Below are positions 7,369 to 15,071 of a stretch of DNA of 64,000 nt, in pieces. This DNA comes from an uncultured bacterium. GTDB lineage: Bacteria; Actinomycetota; Coriobacteriia; Coriobacteriales; Eggerthellaceae. The notes below the pieces were generated by a model, which saw only the letters and a program-made list of their open reading frames with translations, was not told the origin of the DNA and did not search any database. The DNA lies in contig CALADF010000035.1 of NCBI GenBank assembly GCA_937890835.1, positions 186,001 to 250,000 on the forward strand, in the 5' to 3' direction. The translations under genes were made by a program, and so were the position numbers. The number at the start of each line of letters is the position of its first letter. Position 1 is the first letter of the stretch.

Positions 7369-10300
7369 GTTTTGGAGCAGCGTCATTCTGGGTAAGTACG
7401 CAACACGCCGACGGACGCCCCGAGGTGGTGGCCGTTTTGGAGCAGCGTCATTCTGGGTAAGTACGCAACGAATATCGTTAGGTGTGCAGCCAAGAGCGAG
7501 TTTTGGAGCAGCGTCATTCTGGGTAAGTACGCAACTGGCTCTTGCTGCGGTTGCGACACCCTGCAGTTTTGGAGCAGCGTCATTCTGGGTAAGTACGCAA
7601 CTTAACGGGCAGTGTATCGCCGTTCTGCCTAGTTTTGGAGCAGCGTCATTCTGGGTAAGTACGCAACCAGGTCAGACCGCGAAACTCAAAAACTTAGTTT
7701 TGGAGCAGCGTCATTCTGGGTAAGTACGCAACTGAGCGCGGCAACCGCGCTGGCCAACGGGAGTTTTGGAGCAGCGTCATTCTGGGTAAGTACGCAACGC
7801 ACTGCCACTGGTCGGCGACCGCATGCCCGTTTTGGAGCAGCGTCATTCTGGGTAAGTACGCAACCGTTGACCTCTCGAAGCTCGTTTTTTGCAGTTTTGG
7901 AGCAGCGTCATTCTGGGTAAGTACGCAACTGACGAGGCGCATAGGTGCAAGTCTCACAGTTTTGGAGCAGCGTCATTCTGGGTAAGTACGCAACCATACG
8001 CGCGGTTCAAGGCGAGCGGCAGCGGTTTTGGAGCAGCGTCATTCTGGGTAAGTACGCAACCGGTAGCGTTATGAGTGGTGCGGAGCTGAGTTTTGGAGCA
8101 GCGTCATTCTGGGTAAGTACGCAACCGTGACCGGATAGCGACGGTAAACGATTTCGTTTTGGAGCAGCGTCATTCTGGGTAAGTACGCAACGATCAAGAC
8201 GGCTACGCCAGTCCCGGCGAGTTTTGGAGCAGCGTCATTCTGGGTAAGTACGCAACTTCGGCGAAGAGCGTTACACCAAGAACAAGTTTTGGAGCAGCGT
8301 CATTCTGGGTAAGTACGCAACCGCCGTGCGTGTGGTGCTGATCGACGTGAAGTTTTGGAGCAGCGTCATTCTGGGTAAGTACGCAACTGTTCACCATTCA
8401 CAAGTAAGGAGGAACTAGTTTTGGAGCAGCGTCATTCTGGGTAAGTACGCAACCTTTACCCGTCTGTCATGGCTTCCGCTCAGTTTTGGAGCAGCGTCAT
8501 TCTGGGTAAGTACGCAACCGCGAGCGACGCGCAGGCCGCTGCCGGAAGTTTTGGAGCAGCGTCATTCTGGGTAAGTACGCAACCTGATCATTCGCCCATC
8601 TCCTTCCCGTCCAGTTTTGGAGCAGCGTCATTCTGGGTAAGTACGCAACACACCCAAAGCGACTTGCGCGATATCAACAGTTTTGGAGCAGCGTCATTCT
8701 GGGTAAGTACGCAACTTATATTTCAGGTGCCAACTTCACATGTTGTTTTGGAGCAGCGTCATTCTGGGTAAGTACGCAACCGCGAGCGACGCGCAGGCCG
8801 CTGCCGGAAGTTTTGGAGCAGCGTCATTCTGGGTAAGTACGCAACCTGATCATTCGCCCATCTCCTTCCCGTCCAGTTTTGGAGCAGCGTCATTCTGGGT
8901 AAGTACGCAACAAAGGCGGCGGCAAGGTCTGCGTGATGCAGTTTTGGAGCAGCGTCATTCTGGGTAAGTACGCAACCACCGCCGCGATCTGCGCGCACTA
9001 CGGGCTGTTTTGGAGCAGCGTCATTCTGGGTAAGTACGCAACGAGTGCTTTCGCACTCCCAAAGTTTGGGGTGTTTTGGAGCAGCGTCATTCTGGGTAAG
9101 TACGCAACCATTAGACTACCGAAAGGAGAGAAAAGGGGTTTTGGAGCAGCGTCATTCTGGGTAAGTACGCAACCGTTTTTGCCAGGCTCACGGTGATCAG
9201 TTAGTTTTGGAGCAGCGTCATTCTGGGTAAGTACGCAACGCGTTGAGGGCGCGTCCATGGAGCCTGTCGGTTTTGGAGCAGCGTCATTCTGGGTAAGTAC
9301 GCAACACCTCCGCAGCGCGTACCCTTTTACCCTAAGTTTTGGAGCAGCGTCATTCTGGGTAAGTACGCAACACGCGAACGCAATGACGTTCACATCGAGC
9401 AGTTTTGGAGCAGCGTCATTCTGGGTAAGTACGCAACTGGCACTTACTCGAAAGCTCCTCCGATCCAGTTTTGGAGCAGCGTCATTCTGGGTAAGTACGC
9501 AACAATTAAGATAGCCATTGATGAAATGCGATAGTTTTGGAGCAGCGTCATTCTGGGTAAGTACGCAACCTCGGGTTCGGGGCGCTTGACGCGTTCGCCG
9601 TTTTGGAGCAGCGTCATTCTGGGTAAGTACGCAACAGGTGGTCGTGGTGAACTACGACTCGGTAGTTTTGGAGCAGCGTCATTCTGGGTAAGTACGCAAC
9701 AAGGAGCGCGTGCGGTGGACCGAGGCCGGGTTTTGGAGCAGCGTCATTCTGGGTAAGTACGCAACTTCGAGGCCACGCCGGAGTTCACTGACTTGTTTTG
9801 GAGCAGCGTCATTCTGGGTAAGTACGCAACCGCAGACACGCCCGCGTTCTTGTAGGCGTGTTTTGGAGCAGCGTCATTCTGGGTAAGTACGCAACCATCC
9901 ATCCCTTGACGAACTCGCAGGCATGTTTTGGAGCAGCGTCATTCTGGGTAAGTACGCAACCGGCGAAGGGCGACGGGTGGTCGCACTGCAGTTTTGGAGC
10001 AGCGTCATTCTGGGTAAGTACGCAACCGCAGACACGCCCGCGTTCTTGTAGGCGTGTTTTGGAGCAGCGTCATTCTGGGTAAGTACGCAACGAACCATCT
10101 TCCCCGTGTCCGCGTCCTTCTGTTTTGGAGCAGCGTCATTCTGGGTAAGTACGCAACGTCGGGAGCGCCCGCACGCTCCCTGACCTGGTTTTGGAGCAGC
10201 GTCATTCTGGGTAAGTACGCAACGTCGGGAGCGCCCGCACGCTCCCTGACCTGGTTTTGGAGCAGCGTCATTCTGGGTAAGTACGCAACTAAGCCCATCG

Positions 10301-10421
10301 TGTACGACTACGGCGAGGAGTTTTGGAGCAGCGTCATTCTGGGTAAGTACGCAACGGACCTGAAACGCGGCGATGAGGTCTACTAGTTTTGGGGCAGCGT
10401 CATTCTGGGCGAGCTCGCTGC
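7369..10421 (+). CRISPR. Type II-A CRISPR array, 47 repeats and 46 spacers
   Basis: Repeats are 36 bases, beginning GTTTTGGAGCAGCGTC and ending TACGCAAC, and 46 of them are essentially identical. Spacers are 29 or 30 bases. The last repeat (10386-10421) has diverged in its 3' part (ends GAGCTCGCTGC), which marks the old, leader-distal end. Four spacers are duplicates, leaving 42 distinct ones: those at 8519 and 8584 recur at 8781 and 8846, the one at 9831 recurs at 10027, and those at 10158 and 10224 are identical neighbours. The reading direction (leader left, GTTTT at the 5' side of each repeat) fits a plus-strand precursor pairing with the minus-strand tracrRNA at 1.2-1.3 kb. Spacers resemble high-GC phage-like DNA; the one at 8388 contains a ribosome-site-like aaggagga. 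Confidence 0.98.
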
Positions 10422-10447
10422 ATGCGGTGTCTCGGTTCAGCTTTATG

Positions 10448-10463
10448 TTGCAACGTGTTGCAA
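10448..10463. promoter_or_regulatory. Palindromic operator-like site before the RHH gene
   Basis: Perfect inverted repeat TTGCAAC-gt-GTTGCAA, 23 bases upstream of the ATG at 10486. Its position suggests autoregulation by the small DNA-binding protein encoded next to it; that link is inference. Confidence 0.55.
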
Positions 10464-10485
10464 ATTAATTAGAGAAGAAGCTGCC

Positions 10486-10689
10486 ATGGCGGAGACGGCT
10501 TCGCTGTATCTTAACGACGACGCTCCGCTACGGTTTGATGCCGAGGTGGTACGTCGCGCAGCGGCTGATCACGTGAAGGAGTCGTCGGGGCACCAGGCGG
10601 GAAATCGCTCGAAGTTTGTCGAGGACATGGTTGAGGAGCGCCTGAATCCAGGGGCGATTTGTTTATCGACTAGATTTGTTATGCGGTAG
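10486..10689 (+). CDS. Small ribbon-helix-helix-like DNA-binding protein
   Basis: Predicted 67-residue protein just past the array. An N-terminal beta-like segment (ASLYLNDDAPLRFDAEVVRRAA) followed by a helix with RSKFVEDMVEERL resembles CopG/MetJ-type ribbon-helix-helix proteins, often antitoxins or small regulators. It has a purine-rich gagaagaag ribosome site and a palindrome directly upstream. No toxin-like partner is recognisable on either side, so it may be a lone regulator or the remains of a toxin-antitoxin pair. The final 15 residues after EERL do not look like the family and may be a read-on into non-coding DNA. Confidence 0.5.
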   Translation: MAETASLYLNDDAPLRFDAEVVRRAAADHVKESSGHQAGNRSKFVEDMVEERLNPGAICLSTRFVMR

Positions 10690-10837
10690 TTACGCTGGCG
10701 AAAGAATAAGGCGCTGCCAAGGTGTCTCTATTCGTCTCGTATGCGCTTCCGAGGCGGTTTCGCCCAGATGAAAGGGTTCCGCAATCTTATTCCCGCAAGG
10801 CCTGGCTATCGCGACGCGCCGTCCTGAAGCAAGCAAG

Positions 10838-10919
10838 GTTCTGCGCATCGTGCTTAATAGCGACTCTGGGGTTCTGCGCATCGTGCATATCGGGGGCGCC
10901 GAAGTTCTGCGCGTCGTGC
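10838..10919. repeat. Three direct repeats with exact 33-base spacing
   Basis: GTTCTGCGCATCGTGC starts at 10838 and 10871; the copy at 10904 has one change (GTTCTGCGCGTCGTGC). The 17-base sequences between copies differ. They lie in the gene-poor gap 10690-10954, which holds nothing else that I can support. Confidence 0.8.
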
Positions 10920-10954
10920 AAATGGAGTGGCTCTCGGGGTAAATCGCGTGTTCT

Positions 10955-11737
10955 TCACCGCTTTGCAGGGTACATGCTCACGGGGTCGACGGGGGTTCCC
11001 AGGGCTACGAACGCAGGCGCGCGTCCTTGCCAGCTTAGCGTGTACGTTTCGTTGCTCATGGGGCTGTAGCCGTCATCGGCACTGTAACGCGCTATCTCGA
11101 AGCCGAGCCCCAGCCCGTGCGGCACGAGGTAGACGGCTCCGTTTCCGGCAAGAAACACGTTTCGCTCCACCACCACGACGCGATCTCCCGCATAGCTGGG
11201 CGGGTCGGCCACGTAGGGCTCGCTGATAAGGCAGAAAAGCCCTGCGGTTGCAAATGTTGCGACGATGGCGAAGGCGGCGATTCCGTTGCCGAGCCAGCGC
11301 ATGCCGCAGCCGATTCCGCTTTGACGTGCGGGGCCGACAGGGGCTTCATTCGGTTTGTGCCGGGCGGCATCGTCGAGCTCGCTTTGACATGGGCTCGCAA
11401 CGGGGTCGCCATGTGCTTTGCAGCTTGCGACCCCGTCCTCGATGCTACCGCGGGCAGGACGCGCAATGCGGGACGTGTTCCGTCGCATGATGAATGCGGC
11501 GATCATCAGCGCGATTGCGGCGCTCGCGAGCAAAAGGGCCAGCGTGTACCCCGCGGGTGCGACGACGACCGGGCCCGCCATGAACACGGCGTTCGCCATC
11601 TTCTCCAACGGGGGCGTGCAAAGCGCAAACGCGAGCGCGGCTGTCCCCCAGCTTGCAAGCGTGAGCGCGTCGGCGGGCTTGGTTGCAACGCGCTGCTTCG
11701 AGGTTCTTGGACAGCTTGCTTTTTCCGGTGAGCTCAT
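10955..11737 (-). CDS. Membrane protein of unknown function
   Basis: A 260-residue protein not recognised by family. It has three or four hydrophobic stretches: around residues 28-45, a long pair at about 48-84, and another near 150-172. A basic, proline-rich cytoplasmic-type linker lies between the second and last segments. The last 85 residues (VVVVERNVFLAGNGAVYLVPHG onward) look like a soluble domain. The start ATG has an aaggacgc ribosome site 10 bases upstream. It lies downstream of, and on the same strand as, the XRE regulator and DUF2975-like gene, separated by about 100 bases, so it may belong to the same transcript. Confidence 0.65.
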   Translation of the reverse strand: MSSPEKASCPRTSKQRVATKPADALTLASWGTAALAFALCTPPLEKMANAVFMAGPVVVAPAGYTLALLLASAAIALMIAAFIMRRNTSRIARPARGSIEDGVASCKAHGDPVASPCQSELDDAARHKPNEAPVGPARQSGIGCGMRWLGNGIAAFAIVATFATAGLFCLISEPYVADPPSYAGDRVVVVERNVFLAGNGAVYLVPHGLGLGFEIARYSADDGYSPMSNETYTLSWQGRAPAFVALGTPVDPVSMYPAKR

Positions 11738-11836
11738 CGCTTTGCGTCCTTCGCGCTATCTCTGAAAGGAGCCGTTGCGGTCGCGCTCCGTGGGGCTTGC
11801 ATTCCCATCGATATTCGTCGCAGCTTCCCCATGTGA

Positions 11837-12052
11837 CTATTCGGAGTCGTCGGGGACGTACTCCAGAATGTCGCCTGGCTGGCAATCAAGCGCTGCGCAG
11901 ATCGCCTCGAGTGTGCTGAATCGCACCGCCTTCGCCTTGCCCGTTTTTAAGATGGAGAGGTTCGTTGCGCTCACGCCCACCCGTTCCGAAAGCTCGCCTA
12001 GCCTCATCTTCCGCTTTGCCAGCATTACGCCGAGGTTGATTCTGATGGGCAT
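11837..12052 (-). CDS. XRE-family helix-turn-helix regulator (YozG-like)
   Basis: A 71-residue protein that is essentially one Cro/C1-type helix-turn-helix: LGELSERVGVSATNLSILKTGKAKAVRF, with the recognition helix around SATNLSILKTG. It ends in CQPGDILEYV, a signature of the short YozG-like subgroup. Such proteins are normally encoded next to DUF2975 membrane proteins, as here, where the two genes are two bases apart. The pair probably forms a regulator plus membrane partner of unknown signal. The longer reading frame upstream of ATG 12052 lies in the neighbouring gene and is not real. Confidence 0.85.
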   Translation of the reverse strand: MPIRINLGVMLAKRKMRLGELSERVGVSATNLSILKTGKAKAVRFSTLEAICAALDCQPGDILEYVPDDSE

Positions 12053-12054
12053 GG

Positions 12055-12555
12055 CTACACCACCATCTTCAGCTCGTCGTCGAGCGCGCATGCTTGCTGG
12101 TTCAGCTTGGCGAGCGCGAACGCGATGACGAACAGCGCAGCGCTCATTGCTGCGAGCGCGGCGGCGGAAAGCGCGGAGTAGGGGACGAGGTCGAAGCTTG
12201 GGAACCAGATGATGAGATCGATTGCCCAAGCGATAGTGCTGAGGAGGTAAATTATCGCCGCGGTAAGAAGCAGCTGGGTGGAGGCTTGCTCGAAGATCTG
12301 ACCTTTGCCGATCCGAGTGAACAGCCGCCAGGTGATTACGCCTGCGAAAACGAGCAGCGTGCATCCGATAGCCGAGGTGATGGCCGACCCTGCGAGGGTG
12401 AAATCGCTTGCGACGGGACCTAAGAGCGTTTCCCGCAGCGGCTTCGTGGTGAGGTAGTGCAGCAGAGGGCTTGCCATCGCGGTCAGGCAAAAGGCGGCAA
12501 GGACGGATGCGACAACCGCCCCCTTAAGGGTGCGTGAGATGTTCTTCAGATCCAT
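12055..12555 (-). CDS. DUF2975-like membrane protein
   Basis: A 166-residue integral membrane protein with four predicted helices (about residues 12-32, 52-75, 90-112 and 122-148 from the ATG at 12555). The GQIFEQ motif after the second helix is typical of DUF2975 (FTxENvkrL-like segment). Start ATG 12555 has an aaaggga ribosome site; the longer frame to 12606 does not. It is followed after two bases by the XRE regulator, a pairing seen throughout Firmicutes and Actinobacteria. Its molecular role is unknown. Confidence 0.75.
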   Translation of the reverse strand: MDLKNISRTLKGAVVASVLAAFCLTAMASPLLHYLTTKPLRETLLGPVASDFTLAGSAITSAIGCTLLVFAGVITWRLFTRIGKGQIFEQASTQLLLTAAIIYLLSTIAWAIDLIIWFPSFDLVPYSALSAAALAAMSAALFVIAFALAKLNQQACALDDELKMVV

Positions 12556-12891
12556 GCGAATTCCCTTTCGTTGTAAAACGAAGTCAAATAATCTCGATAA
12601 TCGCAAAGTATATAACGAAAAACATAAAAATAGTGCGTAATACAGAGAAATGCAGAAACCCCTTAGGGAGACCGGAAAGGCGCGAAGGGAGAGGGCGGAT
12701 CTTCGGTCGATCCGACGAGATGCCGAGGAGGGCTTCAGCAGGTATTGCGAACGGCGGGAGCGAGCCGCCGCTCGATTGCGGGCGCGCGGGAGGAGGGGCG
12801 TGGGAGAAGGGGTCGCGGCGTGATGCTGCGACCCGCGCGATCTCGGGTCGCTCGATTGCGGGCGAGCGGGAGGAGGGTCCTTCCTGAAATG
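12556..12891. other. Gene-free region with an 80-base-period direct repeat
   Basis: No gene seen. A segment of about 27 bases beginning GCTCGATTGCGGGCG occurs at 12770 and again at 12850 with one base change, so the period is 80. Between the copies lies an imperfect hairpin with GGGTCGC and GCGACCC arms. The A+T-rich left end (12580-12650) probably holds the promoter of the DUF2975/XRE pair. Confidence 0.5.
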
Positions 12892-12925
12892 AAAAATCCC
12901 CTCCCTCGCTTGCGCGAGAAAGAGG
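12892..12925 (-). terminator. Intrinsic terminator of selC
   Basis: Minus-strand stem CCTCTTTCTCGC-GCAA-GCGAGGGAGGGG followed by A and five T, directly downstream of the selenocysteine tRNA. Confidence 0.7.
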
Positions 12926-12936
12926 ATCGGTCATTC

Positions 12937-13033
12937 TGGCGGAGACGTGTGCGAATCGAACACACCCAAGACGTTCTGCGCGCCTCACAACGGCTTTGAA
13001 GGCCGCGGGAGCCACCAGGCCCCATCCGTCTCC
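12937..13033 (-). tRNA. selC: tRNA-Sec (anticodon UCA)
   Basis: A 97-base tRNA with encoded CCA. It has the features of bacterial tRNA-Sec: an 8-base acceptor stem GGAGACGG-type start paired with the CGTCTCC end, an anticodon loop CTTCAAA (anticodon TCA, reading UGA), and a long variable arm around GTTGTGAGGCGCGCAGAACGT-type sequence. A T loop TTCGATTC is also present. It is charged with serine, converted to selenocysteyl-tRNA by SelA and delivered to UGA codons by SelB. Both proteins are encoded just upstream on the same strand, so selA-selB-selC form one cluster. It serves at least the selD and formate dehydrogenase UGA codons in this window. Confidence 0.95.
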
Positions 13034-13131
13034 AAGTGTCAGGCGGGTCTCATTTCGAGCAACCGCGACGCAATATGATAGCGTGAAACGCCGGTTTCCG
13101 CCATGCCTTTTCAGCTCTTTTACATCGCCCT

Positions 13132-15057
13132 CTATTTCACCAGCGTTCTCAGGTCGCCCTCGCGGCGCGTGAGCCCCGTGCTGTCGAAGTGCTCGAGCAG
13201 CGGCATGGCGTACTTGCGCGTGATGCCCATGGCGTCTTTCAGGTCGGAAGCGGGGGAGGGGCCGTTTTCGCTCAGGTGCGTGCGCACCACCTCGCGGTAG
13301 TTGTCGATGACGGCGCGATCGTAGTAGCGGTCGGCGTCGATGCGCGTCACGCGGCCGTCCTGCACGAGGCGCGCGACCGCCTTGCGGGCGATGCTCACGT
13401 CGATACCCAGCTCCTCGGCGATGCCGCCGATCTCGGGCGGGGTGGTGCAGCCGCGAAGGACATCGGCTATCTTTTCCGCCGTCTCCTCCTCCTTCTTGCG
13501 GGCGCCTGCGCTTGCTTTGGGGTGGCTCACCTCGCCTTCGGTGCGCATGATGGCGCCGCGCCTCTCCGCCTCGTCGAGCAGCGCGTCGAACACGCCGGGC
13601 GCGACGGTGGGCGCCGCTGTCTGACGCAGCGTCTCTTTCGCCAAGCCGGTGGCGTCGGGGTTCGAGCTGTGGAACATCAGCAGGCTGCGCTCCATAGCCG
13701 ACACGATTTTCTGCACCAGCGCGGGGCGGGCGAACAGTTTTTCGCGACCGCTCAGCGAGACGACGCACGCGGCGTCTTCCATGCGAGCGAGGGCGCGGGC
13801 GACGGTCTCTTCGTCCAAGCCGCAGCTGTGGGCGATCTCGCTTGCAGGCTCGGGGGCGCCCGCAAGCTCCAGATGCGCCCCGATGGCCGCGTCCACGTCG
13901 CCGGAATCCAGCGCCGCGAGCATCGTGTGCTCCTCGGGCTTCAAGTTCGTGCGACGCCGCGGGCGGGGGCTGAGAACCGTTCCGCCGCCGATGACGTGCA
14001 CGGGGGAGTACGAGCGCACGATGAACTGATCGCGGTACGCCACGGGAAGCGGCTCCTCCAGGCGAATTTGCGCGAACGTGCGGCCTTTGGAGTTCAGGGT
14101 CTCGAGGCCGTCCATGAACAGGATGCGCCCGAGGACCTCGCGCGTGCCGTGGGCCACGTGAACGCGCGCGCCCGTCTTCAGGGGGCGTCCGAACGAGAAG
14201 GGGTCGAGGTAGGTGAACTCGGCGTCGAAGCGGTCGGTCAGATGCGCCGCCTCAGGTGCGCAGATGAAGTCGCCGGGGCGAACCTCGTCGGTCGAAAGCC
14301 CCGCGAGGCTCACCGCGACGCGGTTGCCCGCAGGCGCGCTCTCGGCTGATTTCCCGTGCATTTGGATGGAGCGCACGCGCGTCTTGGCCTCCGAGGGCAT
14401 GACGACAAGCTCATCGCCTTCGTGAAGCTCGCCGCTCCACAGCGTCCCCGTGACCACGGTGCCGAAGCCCTTGACGGTGAACACGCGATCAACGGGCATG
14501 CGCGCGACGTTAGTGGCCTTGGTGTGCTCGGCGCTCGCGCACGCTTCGTCCAGAGCGGCGCGCAGCTCGTCAAGGCCTGCTCCTGTGCGGCTTGACACGC
14601 CGATTATGGGGGCGTTCGCGAACGGGCTGTCCGCCAAGCGTCCCGCGATCTCGTCGGAGACGAACTCCGCCCATTCCTCGTCGACCAGGTCGATCTTGCT
14701 CAGCGCGACGACGGCGCTTCTCACGCCGAGAAGCTCGAGCACGGCGAGGTGCTCGACGGTTTGGGGCATGATGCCGTCGTCGGCGGCGATCACGATGAGA
14801 GCCACGTCGACGCCGGTAGCGCCCGCCACCATGTGACGCACGAACTTCTCGTGCCCGGGCACGTCGACCACGCCGACGCGCCGTCCGCTGGGAAGCGCGA
14901 GTTGGGCGAATCCCAGCTCGATGGTGATGCCGCGCTTCTTCTCCTCCGCAAGGCGGTCGGGGTCGACGCCGGTCAGCGCTTTCACCAGCGAGGACTTGCC
15001 ATGGTCGATATGCCCTGCGGTTCCCAGGATCAAAGAGGTTTTCGGTGCTGTGCTCAT
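13132..15057 (-). CDS. selB: Selenocysteine-specific elongation factor SelB
   Basis: GTPase that brings selenocysteyl-tRNA to the ribosome at UGA codons followed by a SECIS hairpin. The protein has 641 residues. The GTP-binding motifs are GTAGHIDHGKSSLV (G1), DVPGHEKFVRHM (G3) and SKIDLVD (G4). EF-Tu-like barrel domains follow, then a C-terminal run of winged helices (about residues 380-641) that read the mRNA hairpin, including GGIAEELGIDVSIARKAVARLVQDGRV. Start ATG 15057 has an aggagaagcc ribosome site; the longer frame to 15234 lies inside selA. It begins 14 bases after the selA stop. Confidence 0.97.
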   Translation of the reverse strand: MSTAPKTSLILGTAGHIDHGKSSLVKALTGVDPDRLAEEKKRGITIELGFAQLALPSGRRVGVVDVPGHEKFVRHMVAGATGVDVALIVIAADDGIMPQTVEHLAVLELLGVRSAVVALSKIDLVDEEWAEFVSDEIAGRLADSPFANAPIIGVSSRTGAGLDELRAALDEACASAEHTKATNVARMPVDRVFTVKGFGTVVTGTLWSGELHEGDELVVMPSEAKTRVRSIQMHGKSAESAPAGNRVAVSLAGLSTDEVRPGDFICAPEAAHLTDRFDAEFTYLDPFSFGRPLKTGARVHVAHGTREVLGRILFMDGLETLNSKGRTFAQIRLEEPLPVAYRDQFIVRSYSPVHVIGGGTVLSPRPRRRTNLKPEEHTMLAALDSGDVDAAIGAHLELAGAPEPASEIAHSCGLDEETVARALARMEDAACVVSLSGREKLFARPALVQKIVSAMERSLLMFHSSNPDATGLAKETLRQTAAPTVAPGVFDALLDEAERRGAIMRTEGEVSHPKASAGARKKEEETAEKIADVLRGCTTPPEIGGIAEELGIDVSIARKAVARLVQDGRVTRIDADRYYDRAVIDNYREVVRTHLSENGPSPASDLKDAMGITRKYAMPLLEHFDSTGLTRREGDLRTLVK

Positions 15058-15071
15058 AAGGCTTCTCCTGC

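Noticed and set aside
7295..10386. Many frames through the array encoding repeated FWSSVILGKYAT or GAASFWVSTQ peptides
   Set aside because: These are translations of the CRISPR repeat, not proteins.
10722..11069. Plus-strand frame with three FCASC motifs
   Set aside because: The motifs come from the 33-base direct repeats; no ribosome site, and it runs into the opposite-strand membrane protein gene.
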